A stretch of 64,000 bases of DNA from Lantana camara (GCA_037501455.1 CM074857.1:128947501-129011500); one strand, 5' to 3'; shown: positions 31,212 to 43,400, counted from the first letter of the stretch. Numbers and translations: made by a program. Notes: generated by a model from the sequence alone, not told the origin.

Positions 31212-31558
31212 AGCCCGAAAAGAGATGTGATGACAACCATCATGTATGATCCGACGATCCACAACTTAGTTCGATATATACCTGGCCGGCCGGCATGAGC
31301 ATATCCCAGATACGTATGATAGTTGTCTTGATCTTTTTATCTATTAATGCATTGCTCAAACCCCATGAGGGTGTTGGAATTTGATGTTTCTGTGTCATTT
31401 TGTCATGTTTGTACCAGTTTGAAATGTTGTTTCTCATTGTATAAATTTGATTTGTAATTCTAGGAAACACACATTCTTGGCTTATGAGTTATAACAAAGA
31501 ATCGCAACAATATGAATTCGAATAAACTTCGTGGTTACAAAAGGGGTCAATCAATCAA

Positions 31559-32260
31559 TCAATCCAAGAGGGAAATAATAGCAAGGCAATTACTTGTCAT
31601 GTTTTTCAACCTCGGAGCAATATCAGAGAAAGGAGACTTATCTCCCGCCCCTGCGAACCCATCTTCACAATCTCCAATTTCCGTTATTACAGCACTCAGC
31701 ATGGAGTTCATTGTTCCTATGTCGCGTTTAGGGAATGCACTTATCGTATTCTCGTAGTTAGAAACTGCCGAGTCATAACTGTCCTTGCAGTCCTTAACCT
31801 TTGGTGAAGCATCGGGTTTTTCAGCAAAGACCTTTGCTTGTGACAGCCCGTATTTCGCGAATTTGAAACCGGCCCGTATTGCTTCTTCAAGAACGGATGG
31901 AGGGTCCGATTTGCCCTTCAGGTAGGGTACAACTGTGGCCAGACACAGGTCCGGATGATCAGTTGAGGAGCAGACGTTCTTGACATCGGGGTTGACATCC
32001 TTTGAGGGAGGGAGTGCAGTAGAGAAGTCGATCGGACCATCAGACTCTGCAGGGGCCTCTGCGGTGGGAGCGATGGACGGTGCTGATGATGGAGGGAAGG
32101 AAATGGTGCTCGTAGGCAGAGGAGATGGTGGTGACAGTACGGAAGCAGCGCCCGGGGCGGGTGCAGGGGTGGGGGAAACGGAGGGTGGGAGTTGGGATTT
32201 GGTCGAACCGAGGGAGACGAGGAAGAAGAAGAGCTGCTTGAAGTTGTTGAGGTGTGCCAT
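31559..32260 (-). CDS. Pectin methylesterase inhibitor (PMEI) domain protein, 233 residues
   Basis: Single exon on the - strand. I chose the ATG at 32260 and not the one at 32404, because it starts directly with a signal-peptide-like segment (MAHLNNFKQLFFFLVSLGS) and the upstream extension is a (CA)n-derived THTHTH run typical of a leader. A Pro/Ala/Ser-rich linker follows (about residues 22-75). The PMEI domain then covers about residues 85-230, with the expected cysteines: VCSSTDHPDLC (first disulphide pair) and KDCKDSYD and GDCEDGF (second pair). Such proteins are secreted to the cell wall and inhibit pectin methylesterase or invertase. A truncated duplicate is present at 24231-24455. The long Pro-rich linker is unusual for a free PMEI and may tether it to the wall. 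Confidence 0.88.
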   Translation of the reverse strand: MAHLNNFKQLFFFLVSLGSTKSQLPPSVSPTPAPAPGAASVLSPPSPLPTSTISFPPSSAPSIAPTAEAPAESDGPIDFSTALPPSKDVNPDVKNVCSSTDHPDLCLATVVPYLKGKSDPPSVLEEAIRAGFKFAKYGLSQAKVFAEKPDASPKVKDCKDSYDSAVSNYENTISAFPKRDIGTMNSMLSAVITEIGDCEDGFAGAGDKSPFSDIAPRLKNMTSNCLAIISLLD

Positions 32261-33476
32261 TTGTGTGTGTGTGTGTGTGTGTGTGTTTTGGAGTTGTGTA
32301 GATAGAGAGATTTGAGGTGATGAAAGTTTGAATGAGGAGGAGTTGGTGGTGTTTAAATATAGATAAGAGTGGGAAAGAAATGAGAATTGGTTAGTGTTTG
32401 CCATTTGAGGTAGGATAAGCTTGCAGTTGTGATTGAAAACAGGATGACCACCTGATTTTTACTTGTTTTAGACTTCTTGGAAGTGTTTGGTGCTCGGAGT
32501 CTGGCTGTTTGTATGAGATTTTGTCCCGTATTTAACTTTCGTCGTCCTTTATTTTAAATTCTGGTTCCGTTCTTGAACATATATGTCATTTATTCATATA
32601 ATTTTCCACATGTTATTAGGATTTTGGTTTTTTTTTTTCACTGTAATTTGGTACGGGGTAATGCATGTCATTTTAACAGGAGACATTAAATTTTACATAT
32701 GAATAGGTTTCTGCATAGGTTGTGGGTTCATTTATGGTAATTGTACTCGGGTTTTATGCTCGTTCTAGTTAATAATGGGCTTGAAACATCTGCAGGGTTG
32801 AACTCCATTATAGTTGTTTTTGGCATAGGGGAACACATGAACGCGCTTTGGGTAATTCTGATCGTAACTTGATTCGATTGAATCAGTATAATTGAGGATG
32901 AATGTTTTATACTTATTATGTAATTGTTGTAGATTTTAGACGAAGACAATTGAATTATAGGTAGTTCTAGTCGGAACCTGGAGTGAATCGGTATAATTAG
33001 AGAATGAATGTTTTTCACTTGTGATGTGATTACTGAAAATTTTAGATACAAACAATCGAATTACAAAATGCAAATTGCTTGTTTATATATAATTAGTCGA
33101 ATTTGGCTAGTTCGAATTTGGATTAGAATTTTCGCTCGATTATGAATCAATCACCAATCAATGCGACCGCTAAACAAATTTGAAATCTGAAAAAAAAGTT
33201 ACTAGAAATGGCAAATGTACTTAAATTGAAGTTTAAATAAATACCAACAGTCGGTCTTATTTGATCTGCTCAAAGTTTACAAGCAAATGCTGGCTACTTG
33301 AGCTTACAGCAACAAGAGAACCTTATACTAGCGAACCACACAAACATAGTTACAAAGTTTTAAGGTTTGATCTACAGACAACACAAGTTTATTTAAAAAA
33401 TGTTCAATTCTAGAGCCTGAAATACAAGGAGGGTAAGAAAAACGAGACGAATAAGCTTGAGCCAAAGGTCTCTCGG
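32261..33476. other. PMEI upstream region and spacer
   Basis: A (GT)n tract at about 32260-32286 lies in the PMEI leader. A diverged tandem pair of about 108-bp units lies at 32850-33066 (gtaattctgatcg / gtagttctagtcgg, then atcagtataattgagg / atcggtataattagag). No gene is supported. Confidence 0.4.
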
Positions 33477-35340
33477 CTAGTCGTGGCTCTTGACTACAGT
33501 CACGGGACATGAAGCATGGTTCACCACATAGCTGCTAACACTGCCCATAATAACCCTGCAGAAATTATGTGCAAGTAAACACATGAATGTAATTCAGTTT
33601 TTAGAATAACTATTGCATATAAAGCCATAATCTGATGAAAATATAGGCGCATGGCTTCAGTTTACTCGGACAACTAGTTCCAGATTGGATTTCAGACCAA
33701 ATAATAAAGAACAAACCATAGTTTTCCGGAAAACAGGAAGGTATGACAAACGTCGTGTTCAAATTATGAGATTTAAAGCATGAAAGAGCGAAAATCTTCA
33801 AAAGAAATAACGAACAAATGTTAAACGGGTTGAACCTTTTGAGTGCGCCAAGACCTCTGTTCCCTATGACTAGGCAGTCGAGGGGAATGTTGTCAATTGC
33901 TTCACATATCTTCTCTCTAGGATCACCCCAGAAGATTTTCAGCAGTGCAGTGAACTGTTTCAAGCAGGGCCATAAATCAATTACCAAATGTAGTTTAACA
34001 AGGATCGATAAATTTCCGAATTCATCTCGAAAAACACAGCAAAAGTTACCTCTTTCTCCCTTGATGCAGTAGTGAGGATACCCAACGTTTCGGGGTCAGG
34101 AGTTACTTCATATTTCTTCATGATGGCGGGGTTTGAGAACTCAGTCAGAGGTATCAAAGCTATCAAAGTTACAAGAATCCATTAACGAATAGAAATACAA
34201 CAATAGAACTGCAAATATCAATCAAGAATTCGATTTACCTCAATGAATCAATTAATTTACCAAGAAGTTATAATGAAGTGTGACAAATACTCACACAACC
34301 ATGTGGGACTTAAACACAAGCCCACCCTTGATCAACTCTATCTTTACAAGGTCAATAATTTGATCAAAATCATAGAATTAGCTCAACTCTCCTGAATCCC
34401 TTTTGATATATCTACAAAATATACCATCACATACACACACAGAGAGAAGCTTAAGATTCAACAGTGACTGAAACTGAGTGAGATCAATATTTGATCTCCA
34501 TTCTCCAGCCCTTTAGCCAGCTAATGCAAAATTACACAAAACACCCTCCAAGAAAACAAGATATCATATTCATCAGGTCAATAATCACCCAAAGCCCAAA
34601 TAATTGTTCCAAAAAACAAACAACAAATCTTAGAATTAGCTAAACTCTCCTGAATCCCTTTAGCATAACATCACACAAACACACAGAAGCTTAAGATTCA
34701 ACAGTGACTGAAACTGAGTGAGATCAATTATTTGATCTCCATTCTCCAGCCCTTTAGCCAGCTAATGCAAAATTACACAAAACACCCTCCAAGAAAACAA
34801 GATATCATATTCATCAGGTCAATAATCACCCAAAGCCCAAATAATTGTTCCAAAAAAACAAACAAAAAATCTTAGAATTAGCTAAACTCTCCTGAATCCC
34901 TTTAGCATAACATCACACAAACACACAGAAGCTTAAGATTCAACAGTGACTGAAACTGAGTGAGATCAATTATTTGATCTCCATTCTCCAGCCCTTTAGC
35001 CAGTTAATGCAAAATTACACAAAACACCCTCCAAGCAATCAAGAAATCCAGATTCATCAAATTCAATAATCGCCCAAAACACAAACCAATTGATCAAAAA
35101 ACAAACAACAAAGCAAGTCATATACGGATAAAATGAGAGATTTAAGAAAGATAGGTGCATACGAGAACCGGTGGTGACCCAGAGCTGCATCTCGCCTGAT
35201 TCGTAGTTGCCTTCGGGGCGCACTGCAACGAGGATCAGGTGATCCCCCTTCCTGGCGAGGTTATCCACAGCCCATTTCAGAGCTTTTCTGCTGCACGGTG
35301 AGAAATCCACTGCTATGCCTATCCTCCTCGTATCTGCCAT
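33477..35340 (-). CDS. Universal stress protein A-like, 4 exons, 161 residues
   Basis: Exons on the - strand are 35163-35340, 34050-34159, 33836-33954 and 33477-33555, with matching phases. The protein begins MADTRRIGIAVDFSPCSRKALKWA and ends ASCPVTVVKSHD. It has the alpha/beta USP fold and the ATP-binding signature G-x2-G-x9-G-S: G127, G130, G140 and S141 in GNRGLGALKRVIMGS. An ATP-binding USP (MJ0577 type) is therefore expected. Plant members respond to hypoxia, drought and similar stresses. The donor of intron 3 (AAAAG|GTTCAA) is weak, but the protein is continuous with the family there. Intron 1 is 1 kb and contains a threefold 240-bp repeat. Confidence 0.93.
34371..35100. repeat. Threefold 240-bp tandem repeat inside USP intron 1
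   Basis: The string gcttaagattcaacagtgac occurs at 34449, 34689 and 34931 (spacing 240 and 242). Each is preceded by agaattagctaaactctcctgaatccc and followed by ttctccagccctttagccag and caaaacaccctccaag. Copies 2 and 3 are very similar, so at least one duplication was recent. Confidence 0.92.
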
Positions 35341-35682
35341 TTTCCTCCCTTCTCTTTCTCTGCAGATTTTGTAGCTTCTCTCTCTCTAAAAATTATGATG
35401 TGTTCGAGAGAAAATGTCTGTCTGCGTTCGTCAAGTGGGGAATAATGATCAATATTTAGATGATTTATTAAAGATCTGATGCAATGAATGAAAGTGTGTG
35501 AAATATAGAGTAAAATATCTTTGTTCTAGGTGTGGATGACAACGCATCGGTGTCTTTTGAACACTCAGACAGGATAAAGTCAATTTTGTGCGTCGTTAGC
35601 GAAAGAAAATGTTACTAATATTATAAGGACAGGTAGTTATTAGTCATATAATATTATTTTAAAATAATTACATCCGACTGCT

Positions 35683-36031
35683 ATGTATTTAGACATAATT
35701 ATAATGCAATCCATTATTTTCAAAAAATTATAATTTAGTTACTAACTTTGAGAATTGTTTGTAATCCCTAGGTTCTTATATCATTTCAAAAAAACCCTTG
35801 ATTTGTTGTTAAATTCACAATTTATAGGGATCATTTTGTTTGTTTTTGTAAACTTTAGGGATGATTTTATAATTTCGGTCATATATTCAATGTAACACTC
35901 GTAAACCCGTTAGGGGCATAAGTGTGCTTTTATAAATTCCGTTAAGGGACTCAGTCACCGAACAAAATATATAAAAACTAAAATATAATTTCTCGATAAT
36001 GATGGATTGCGTTATAATTAAGCCTAAATGT
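35683..36031. mobile_element. Palindromic MITE (family D)
   Basis: Left end ctatgtatttagacataattataatgcaatccattatt and right end, inverted, ctacatttaggcttaattataacgcaatccatcatt form long terminal inverted repeats. It is AT-rich with no coding capacity and lies between the USP promoter and the DUF247 gene. Confidence 0.7.
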
Positions 36032-36565
36032 AGGGTAGTCAGAAGTAAATCACCCTATTATTTTTTGAGATAATTTTTTAATAGATTTGTTAATTAAGAT
36101 TAATTTGTATTTATACGTAAGCATTTAAAAGATAATTTTGTATTTGATACTTGAGTTTTTGAAAAAAAAATCTCTAATAAGTTATAGTTAGATATATTAA
36201 ATTTCAATGAGTTATAATTAATATTATGTTAGATTATATTTGTTTTCAATTAAATATAATTCACCTAATCACACTATTCTTCGTGATTCATAATAAAGGT
36301 TAATCAATATTAGTAGCGGGTTTGACACGAGTCAATAATTAACTGGTTCACGTCCGCATAACTTAGTTTAATCCAACATCTCTCATACAAAATTCCACCG
36401 CATTTTAACAACATTTTTTGCTCTAATTTTCTGCCAACGAATTACATACGTTCTCCTCCAACCACATCGCACAATTCTTTGCCAAATTCCTTTATAAAAG
36501 TCTCCAAAACAAAGAAAAATAGCACAACTCAAGCATGAAAATGACACAAAAATAAAATCTTGTCT

Positions 36566-37897
36566 CTACTGAAAATGGTGCAACATAAAGGTAACTGCTG
36601 CAAACAAAGCCGCAGTGAAAATCAAAACCAAGACCAAAATAGCCAAACTCAGCCCTGCAATTCCCAATTGACTTCTATGATAACTATGCCTTATTTTCTC
36701 CCACCCTCCTCTCCTTACCCTTGTTTGACAGCCGTTGATCTCTTCACATAGTCCCCTATAGTAAAAATCCTCCAAATTTACATCAACATGAAGCTTCTTA
36801 AAAAGAGTGACAATTTCTCCCTCCCTTACATGGCCATCTATGAGGATTTCCTTATCGTAGAGCAATCCAACGTCCCTCTTCGACCGAATTAGTCGTCCCA
36901 TTAGGACGACGTAAGAGGCGACGTTCTTGGACCATCCGGGGTGGCAATGTTCCATCGCGACGAGGTTTCTAAACAAGATTTCGGTATAACCGTGAATTTC
37001 TAAAGATGGGACCTTTAATGCGCCGTTTATGAACCTTATGTTAAACGGGCTTTCGGAGGAAACTACTTTTTCAACTCTTATGCCGGAAGCGGTAAGTTGA
37101 GTGGCGGATCCCAGCTCTACGTGCCCATGACCCCACGTGACTTGTGGGGTGGTGGGCAGGTAGAACTGACGGATTAGATCTAGTAAGTGGTGGGTTTCGA
37201 GGCCGAATATTTGCAACTTGGCAAAATCTATGGGTACCAACTTCCTAAAGAAGCACAATGAAAGCTCGATGAGGGACATTTGACAGTTTTTCGGGATCGG
37301 TACCGAGTTAAAAACATGATCAAGCACGAAAAACGGGACCTGATTTTCGAATAAAATCAAGTCACACCTCAAAAGAAAGAGCCTCTCGTTCGAGACGAAA
37401 CACGGGTCATCCCTACGCCTCAGGTTCTTGATGATGTACTCGAGAAAAAACTCGATTATGAAGCAACTGTCGACCAACAACATCTCAACAAAGTCATCGC
37501 TCCCCATCTCGATCCTTTCGCCGTAAAATCTCCGCGCCTTTTGCTCCAGAGGCCTTATTGAACTTATGCAGTTCTCTAGAGTGGCTTCCGCATTCGGTCT
37601 TCGGCAAAGCAGTCTGTTGAAGTACAGCCATTTCGTATCCTCCATCGGCTTGAGGTAGACTTTGCGATGGTGGAGGGGGCCGATCGAGACCAACGAGGGT
37701 TGATATTTGTCGATGTTTCCGCTTGAAAACTGTGCAGGGACTCTGCAAATGCAGTGTGATGGAGAAATGGACTCCATCTTTTGCTTGATTGAGGATACAA
37801 GATCAATGTCCTCATTCACAATTTGAATTTGTAAATGGTCTCTCTTCAGACACTGTTTTTCGCGTGATCTGCTGCTCTCTCCCATCTTCTTATTCAC
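36566..37897 (-). CDS. DUF247 membrane protein (UPF0481 type), 443 residues
   Basis: Single exon on the - strand. Residues about 45-420 match the plant DUF247 family, with landmarks CICRVPAQFSSGNIDKYQPSLVSIGPLHH near 49-77, MLLVDSCFIIEFFLEY near 139-154, ILFENQVPFFVL near 182-193, and GLCEEINGC near 384-392. A single C-terminal membrane helix (about residues 415-438, IAGLSLAILVLVLIFTAALF) is typical. The biochemical function is unknown; members have been linked to self-incompatibility in grasses and to stress. The start at 37897 (MNKKMGESS) is chosen by length; M5 at 37885 is equally possible. Confidence 0.92.
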   Translation of the reverse strand: MNKKMGESSRSREKQCLKRDHLQIQIVNEDIDLVSSIKQKMESISPSHCICRVPAQFSSGNIDKYQPSLVSIGPLHHRKVYLKPMEDTKWLYFNRLLCRRPNAEATLENCISSIRPLEQKARRFYGERIEMGSDDFVEMLLVDSCFIIEFFLEYIIKNLRRRDDPCFVSNERLFLLRCDLILFENQVPFFVLDHVFNSVPIPKNCQMSLIELSLCFFRKLVPIDFAKLQIFGLETHHLLDLIRQFYLPTTPQVTWGHGHVELGSATQLTASGIRVEKVVSSESPFNIRFINGALKVPSLEIHGYTEILFRNLVAMEHCHPGWSKNVASYVVLMGRLIRSKRDVGLLYDKEILIDGHVREGEIVTLFKKLHVDVNLEDFYYRGLCEEINGCQTRVRRGGWEKIRHSYHRSQLGIAGLSLAILVLVLIFTAALFAAVTFMLHHFQ

Positions 37898-39234
37898 CTG
37901 ATCCTGATTTCATTTACACAGCTCATCAAAATCTTCTCTTGATAAAAATGATGAAACACAATGGGTTTGAACTTAATAAAATAATTACAAATACCCCCCT
38001 CGATAGTTTACCCAAATTACGAAAACCCCCCTCGCATGTTAAAAATTGCAAAAACAATGAGTTATTGATGGATTGTTAAGCAGAAAACATACCCACAAAT
38101 TGCGCAGAGAACGAACCTCAGACCTTAGCCTGTGTCTGGTGTGAATTATGACGAATGAGTTACGTTGCAGGGATTAACTGAGTTGTTTGGCAGTTTTAAA
38201 GACTTGATTATTGATGAGAATCGAAGGTTGCTTGAAGGAAAGGATAATTAGAAAGCTAATGAATTTGCTTCACTGAAAATCAAGGAATTAAGACACGATT
38301 GAACTCAGGTGGAAAGCATTTCACCGGTGTTAAAGGTAAAAAGATCACGAGTATGGAATTGTTTACCGAAGAGGGCAAATTGAAGTACGGTAAAAAGGTT
38401 AAAAAAGCATATGCCTTGCCCGATTTCCAAATTATGACGTACGCTGACCTCTTGGGCTGACAGGCAAGTCCAATGCACTATGCTTTTCCTTTTCTTTTTT
38501 CTTTTTTTTTTTTCAATACATGAGTTTGACGTGATCCGATCCCACTTCGCCACTAGACACGACAAGAATCTAAGTCGAAACCACAAGGATCAATTTGCAG
38601 ATTGATCATGATCACCCATCAACCAATTTGAACCACCAGCGAAATCTACAAGTTCCATGATCGATCATGAAATAGGATTCGACCCCCGACCTAGAGTTCC
38701 TAAGTATCTTGGGCCGAGGTCGAACATTGCTATCTAGTAGGCAGCTAGCACCACCCTAGCTCCTGGCAATAGGCATGGACGCGGAACCCACCTAATTGCC
38801 AGAACATTAAATGCATCGAAATAGAGGTACTGGAAAGCATTAAATGTTCCTCGTTCACCTTGCGTCACCGCATAACACCCAGGGAATAAATACCCTTACA
38901 TTAACTCCGATCGGTAATCATTCAATACACTCTCCAACTCGAAACGACACTCTCCTACATCCGATATACTAACTTAAGCGTTGGAGTATTGACCGTAGGT
39001 CCACTCTTATCCTATTTTAAGTCGGCCTTAAATTTAAGTTTGTTTGTCAATTACAATCAACTCCCAGATTAAACAAATTATCTCCAATTATAAATTTTTT
39101 ATTAATAGACTAAAATCCAACCCGAGCTTCTAAACAGACGGCACGATGAGTGTTGTTTAAAATTTATATATTAAATACTATAAAAACTCATTACATGATA
39201 AATTTTTTTAAAAAATATTCATCATACCCAATTT
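37898..39234. other. Intergenic region with transposon relics
   Basis: Bases about 37978-38050 carry a fragment similar in style to the family B MITE (aattacaaatacccccctcg, attacgaaaacccccctcg). Bases 38300-39020 look like an LTR relic (listed separately). No gene is supported. Confidence 0.4.
38640..39020 (+). mobile_element. LTR fragment, Tat/Ogre-like gypsy style
   Basis: A TATA-like agggaataaataccctta at about 38880 is followed by ctctcctacatccgatatac and then taacttaagcgttggagtattg at about 38970. The 'ACTTAAGCGTYGGAGT' block is a recurrent feature of the R/U5 region of plant Tat-lineage gypsy LTRs. Ends and target duplication were not found, so only a fragment is claimed. Confidence 0.5.
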
Positions 39235-39819
39235 TAGGGCTGTCAACGGGTCGGATTCGGACCGGATCAGGAGATTCCGGATCCGAATCCGAATCCCATT
39301 GTTTTTGAATCCATACATAGTTGGATCCGATCCGATCCGATAAAAGATCCGATCCGATTAACAATAAAATTTATTTTTTAAGATTACAAATTTGATATAA
39401 AAAATAAATATAATTACATAATATTTAATAAATAATTATTATTTAATGAATTATTTGATAATTTTATCTATATTTATTTTAAATAGGTTGATTTAAACTT
39501 ATTAATAAAAGAAAATATATATTTTTAGAGGAAAAAAATTAAAATTTATTATTGTTTAAAGTGATAAATATGTGAAAATTTTAATTTTAATCATTTTACT
39601 TAATATTATGTACTAGTAAATAATTTTTTTAATTAAATATTATATATAATATCGGATTCGGATTCTTAACGGATCGGATTTCATAAATCCATATTCGCTC
39701 CATTTATTTCGGATATCGAATATTTATAATCGGATATAATCCATTGAATATTTTTATCGGACGAATATGCTAAAATTCGGATTGGATTCGGATTAAAATC
39801 CGACTCATTGACAGCCCTA
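39235..39819. mobile_element. hAT-type MITE with 8-bp target duplication
   Basis: Terminal inverted repeats TAGGGCTGTCAACGGGTCGG (left) and, read inward from the right, TAGGGCTGTCAATGAGTCGG. The flanks are cccaattt (39227-39234) and cccagttt (39820-39827), an 8-bp target duplication with one mismatch, as expected for hAT elements. The subterminal regions are full of ggatccgatccga-type repeats around an AT-rich core. It has no transposase. Confidence 0.85.
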
Positions 39820-40492
39820 CCCAGTTTGTTATATCTAATTTGGACATTAGTTGGGGTTCGTATTTCTTTGGACCTTTGCTTCTAATATTTTATCCAACAT
39901 TGATCGGGTAATTAAAAAATTAATAAATATCAATGGTGATATGATAAATTTGTACAATTGCAATCTTATAATCTGCCTAGAGTCTTGTAATATACACGCT
40001 GCTTTCATATTACAAATTTAAAATTAATAGTTCTACGTACAAATTTTTATAATAATAATAATTTTTTATCAGAAAATTTTTATAATTATGTATGTGAAAG
40101 TATACGGCGAAAGTCTATAAATAGTCAAAATTAATTCCCGTATAAGTATATATGTAATAATATTACATATATAATAGCGTATTATATGTGTACATATATA
40201 GGGATCTACAAGTATATACACACACAGCGCGTGTGGTCTGCGTGAAATACATCTCTGATACTATATATATAACGGCACAGTGCAGAGTCAGCACTCAGCA
40301 CTCAGCACTTAGTACTAACACTCATACTGAAGCTCAGCAATTTTTTTTTTTGTTTGTTTTCTTCCTTCATCTGCTCGTGAAATGCGCACGCTCCATTGGA
40401 ATCGGAATCTCCAGCACAATTCGCTTTGCTTCTCTTTCTAGGGTTTAAATCCGGAGGATTCGAGAGCCTGAATCGATTGGAGTACCGAAACG
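39820..40492. other. ALDH22A1 promoter and leader
   Basis: A TATA box (actatatatataac, about 40260-40272) lies about 230 bp before the start codon. Just downstream is a short gcactcagcactcagcactta triplet repeat near 40292-40311. The leader then continues to the ATG at 40493. Confidence 0.55.
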
Positions 40493-43400
40493 ATGGCGTT
40501 TTGGTGGCCGCTGATGGTTATCGCGTTCGCTTTCGCGATCTGCAAGTTCCTGTTAATCCTCATTCCGCCGAATGTTCCTTCGATCGACGTTGACGCCTCC
40601 GATGGTATGCTTCTCACTGTGTTTTTGAGCTTGTTTGATTTATGTATATGCGTGTATACGTTCGTTTTTTGTATATATATGTGCTTGTATATGCGTGTTT
40701 TTGTGTCTGCAAATGTAATCGGCGAGGTGATGCTTGTTTTTTGATCATTTCTGGAGTTTGTTTGAAGTTTAAGTTGACGAACTATGAGGCTGATTTCTGA
40801 AGAGATCGTTGAAGCTCGGTCTGAGTATTTCCAAAAATAACGATACCTGCAAATTTTGAAGTTAGGCAAGGATCGATTAGTTTCTAAACTTGTGTAGATT
40901 CATAAATGTGTATGTATTTGGGGTTGATTTTGTTTTTGTGTATGTAAGCACACAAACATACTCGCGTAATGTAGTTGTGGCTGATTTTGATTTTGTATAT
41001 GTAAGTACGCAAACATACACACATGCGGAAGCTCTGTTTTGAAAGATTGGATAAAATAGTTTATGAAACAGTGTATGTTTGTGTTCTCGTCCGTGATAAC
41101 TCATTATCTGTTATATTTTTGTTGTCAGTGTTGGATGATAAGAATCAGACGAAGGAAAACAGCTTCATATATGTAAGATCTCTCTCTCTCTCCTCTCTTC
41201 TGTCTTATCTCTCTTCCTGTCCACTTCTATTTTTTCATGTTTTTTAATGCGTAAATTGTGTATTTTCATCTAGTTTTGTTTACTGATCTAATTTTTCATA
41301 CGTTATTCTCACTGTTCACAGATTCATTAGTTTTTACTTTTTAGGATCCTCAGGAGATTAGGAAATCTGTCAATTTATGAGTATTTGCAGATTAGAAAAT
41401 ATAAGTTACTGAATATTTTAAATAAGGAAATAGGACATTGAGTGTTTACTCGTGCATTTTTTGTTTTGTGGAAATGCTCCTTGCGTTTAGGACATTTTGC
41501 GACTTCCTGCTTTCAAAACTGATACAAATGTGCTTTATTTTATTTGAAATTTAGGATATAACATCAATCAAAAAGTTCTCAAGGTCATGTCATACTCATA
41601 CGATTGGAACCACTTCATTAGGAAGTGTTTCCAGGCCTTCATAGTATTGGTATTATATTATTCATTTGTTTCCATAGATATGCTTACTCCTTGTTTGTGT
41701 TCATTAATTGTTATAAAGCTTGAGTAAATTTCTTGTTTAGACGTTACAAATTCAATCTTTTGGTTTCTGATATTGGATTTCGGAATCTCTTGCAGATACC
41801 TTCGAGAAGACAAACAGATAAAGTCCAATGCTATGAGCCTGCAACTATGAAGTACCTAGGTTACTTCCCTGCATTGAAACCTGATGAGGTTAGTTTTCTT
41901 CCGTATGGTATTGATTGTATGGTCTTTGATGTATGATCCAGATACATTTCTAGTCATATATTCTCTTATATTCTTGTTGATAATTTTTACTAATAGTTGA
42001 TACAGCTGGGTGACATTGATATATTGTGCTTAGGTTAGGGAGCGTGTCGCACAAGCAAGGAAGGCACAAAAGGTTTGGGCAAAGAGTAGCTTCAAGCAAA
42101 GACGGCAATTTCTGAGGATTCTTCTGAAGTACATCATTGAACACCAGGAGCTAATTTGCGAGTGAGGATTCCTTTTCTTCCAACATTTACAGATAGTGGT
42201 AGACAATGGTTAAAATAAAGTGAATCCTAGGAAGTGGATAAACTATACTTGCAACAGTAAAATAAAATTGGATGCAATATGACTGGAATGCACAATACTT
42301 TCTCTTTCAATTTTCGACTGTATCTGATAAGTTCCAAAATATCCATGGACTTCCATTAGGGTTTCTTCACGTGATACTGGAAAGACCATGGTTGATGCTT
42401 CGTTGGGAGAAATTATGACCACCTGTGAGAAAATCACGTGGCTTCTTTCAGAGGGTGAAAAGTGGCTGAAACCTGAATACAGGTTTGTTTTTTTGTTGTT
42501 TGTAGCTTTATTGAATTATAATCTGTTAATGTGAATTGAGTCTTTTAAAATGACGGATTTCATACTTGAATATAGCCGTACATGTTTAGGTTTTCTTGTT
42601 GTTTCCAGCTTTCGTGCGTCATAATCTGATAATCTGAGTATAAAGAATCTTGGATTTGAATAAAGTCTTTTCACTATTTTACATGTACCGGTTTTCTTTT
42701 TCTATTGCCTTGGTCTGTTACTTGAGATTTTTCTCACTTGTGGTTCGGGTTGTCCAATTATTTGTTACATCATTAGACTCATATTTCCAGATGGCCAGTT
42801 TGCCAGAGTGCAATAAACGATTGTTTATTATAAATGACTTGAATTCTTGTGTGCATGTTCTACATGCCTAGATGATAGACACATGACAATTGTTATCTTT
42901 CATGCAGGTCAACTGGAAGATCGATGCTTCACAAGACAGCCAGAGTGGAATTTCATCCTCTTGGAGTTGTCGGGGCCATTGTTTCATGGAATTATCCATT
43001 TCACAACATATTTAATCCAATGTTGGCAGCAGTCTTCTCAGGGAATGGAATTGTGGTTAAGGTATATTAACTCTGAACAATAATTTTTTCATACGGCATG
43101 TTTTGAATTCTCAAGTGCTAATAGATGTTCGAACTGTTATTTGCCTGCTGATATTAAGGTTGACTTGTCACCACATAGTCTCCAGATTTCCTGTTTTCAA
43201 AAGTCAAATCTAATCGAGTGTTTTATTGATTACCTGCTCAAAATATTTTAAGAATTCCAAGGAGAGGATTATCATATATGGGAGACACAGCCAATAATTA
43301 ATAGTATTGAATTATCCTTATCTAAGTCTTTGGTAAAGGGTTCAGGTTTTCCCTGCCGCAGGTTTCAGAACATGCAAGTTGGTCAGGATGTTTCTATGTG

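Noticed and set aside
32261..32404. N-terminal extension of PMEI from the ATG at 32404
   Set aside because: The 48 extra residues come from a (CA)n tract and a Ser-rich stretch and would hide the signal peptide.
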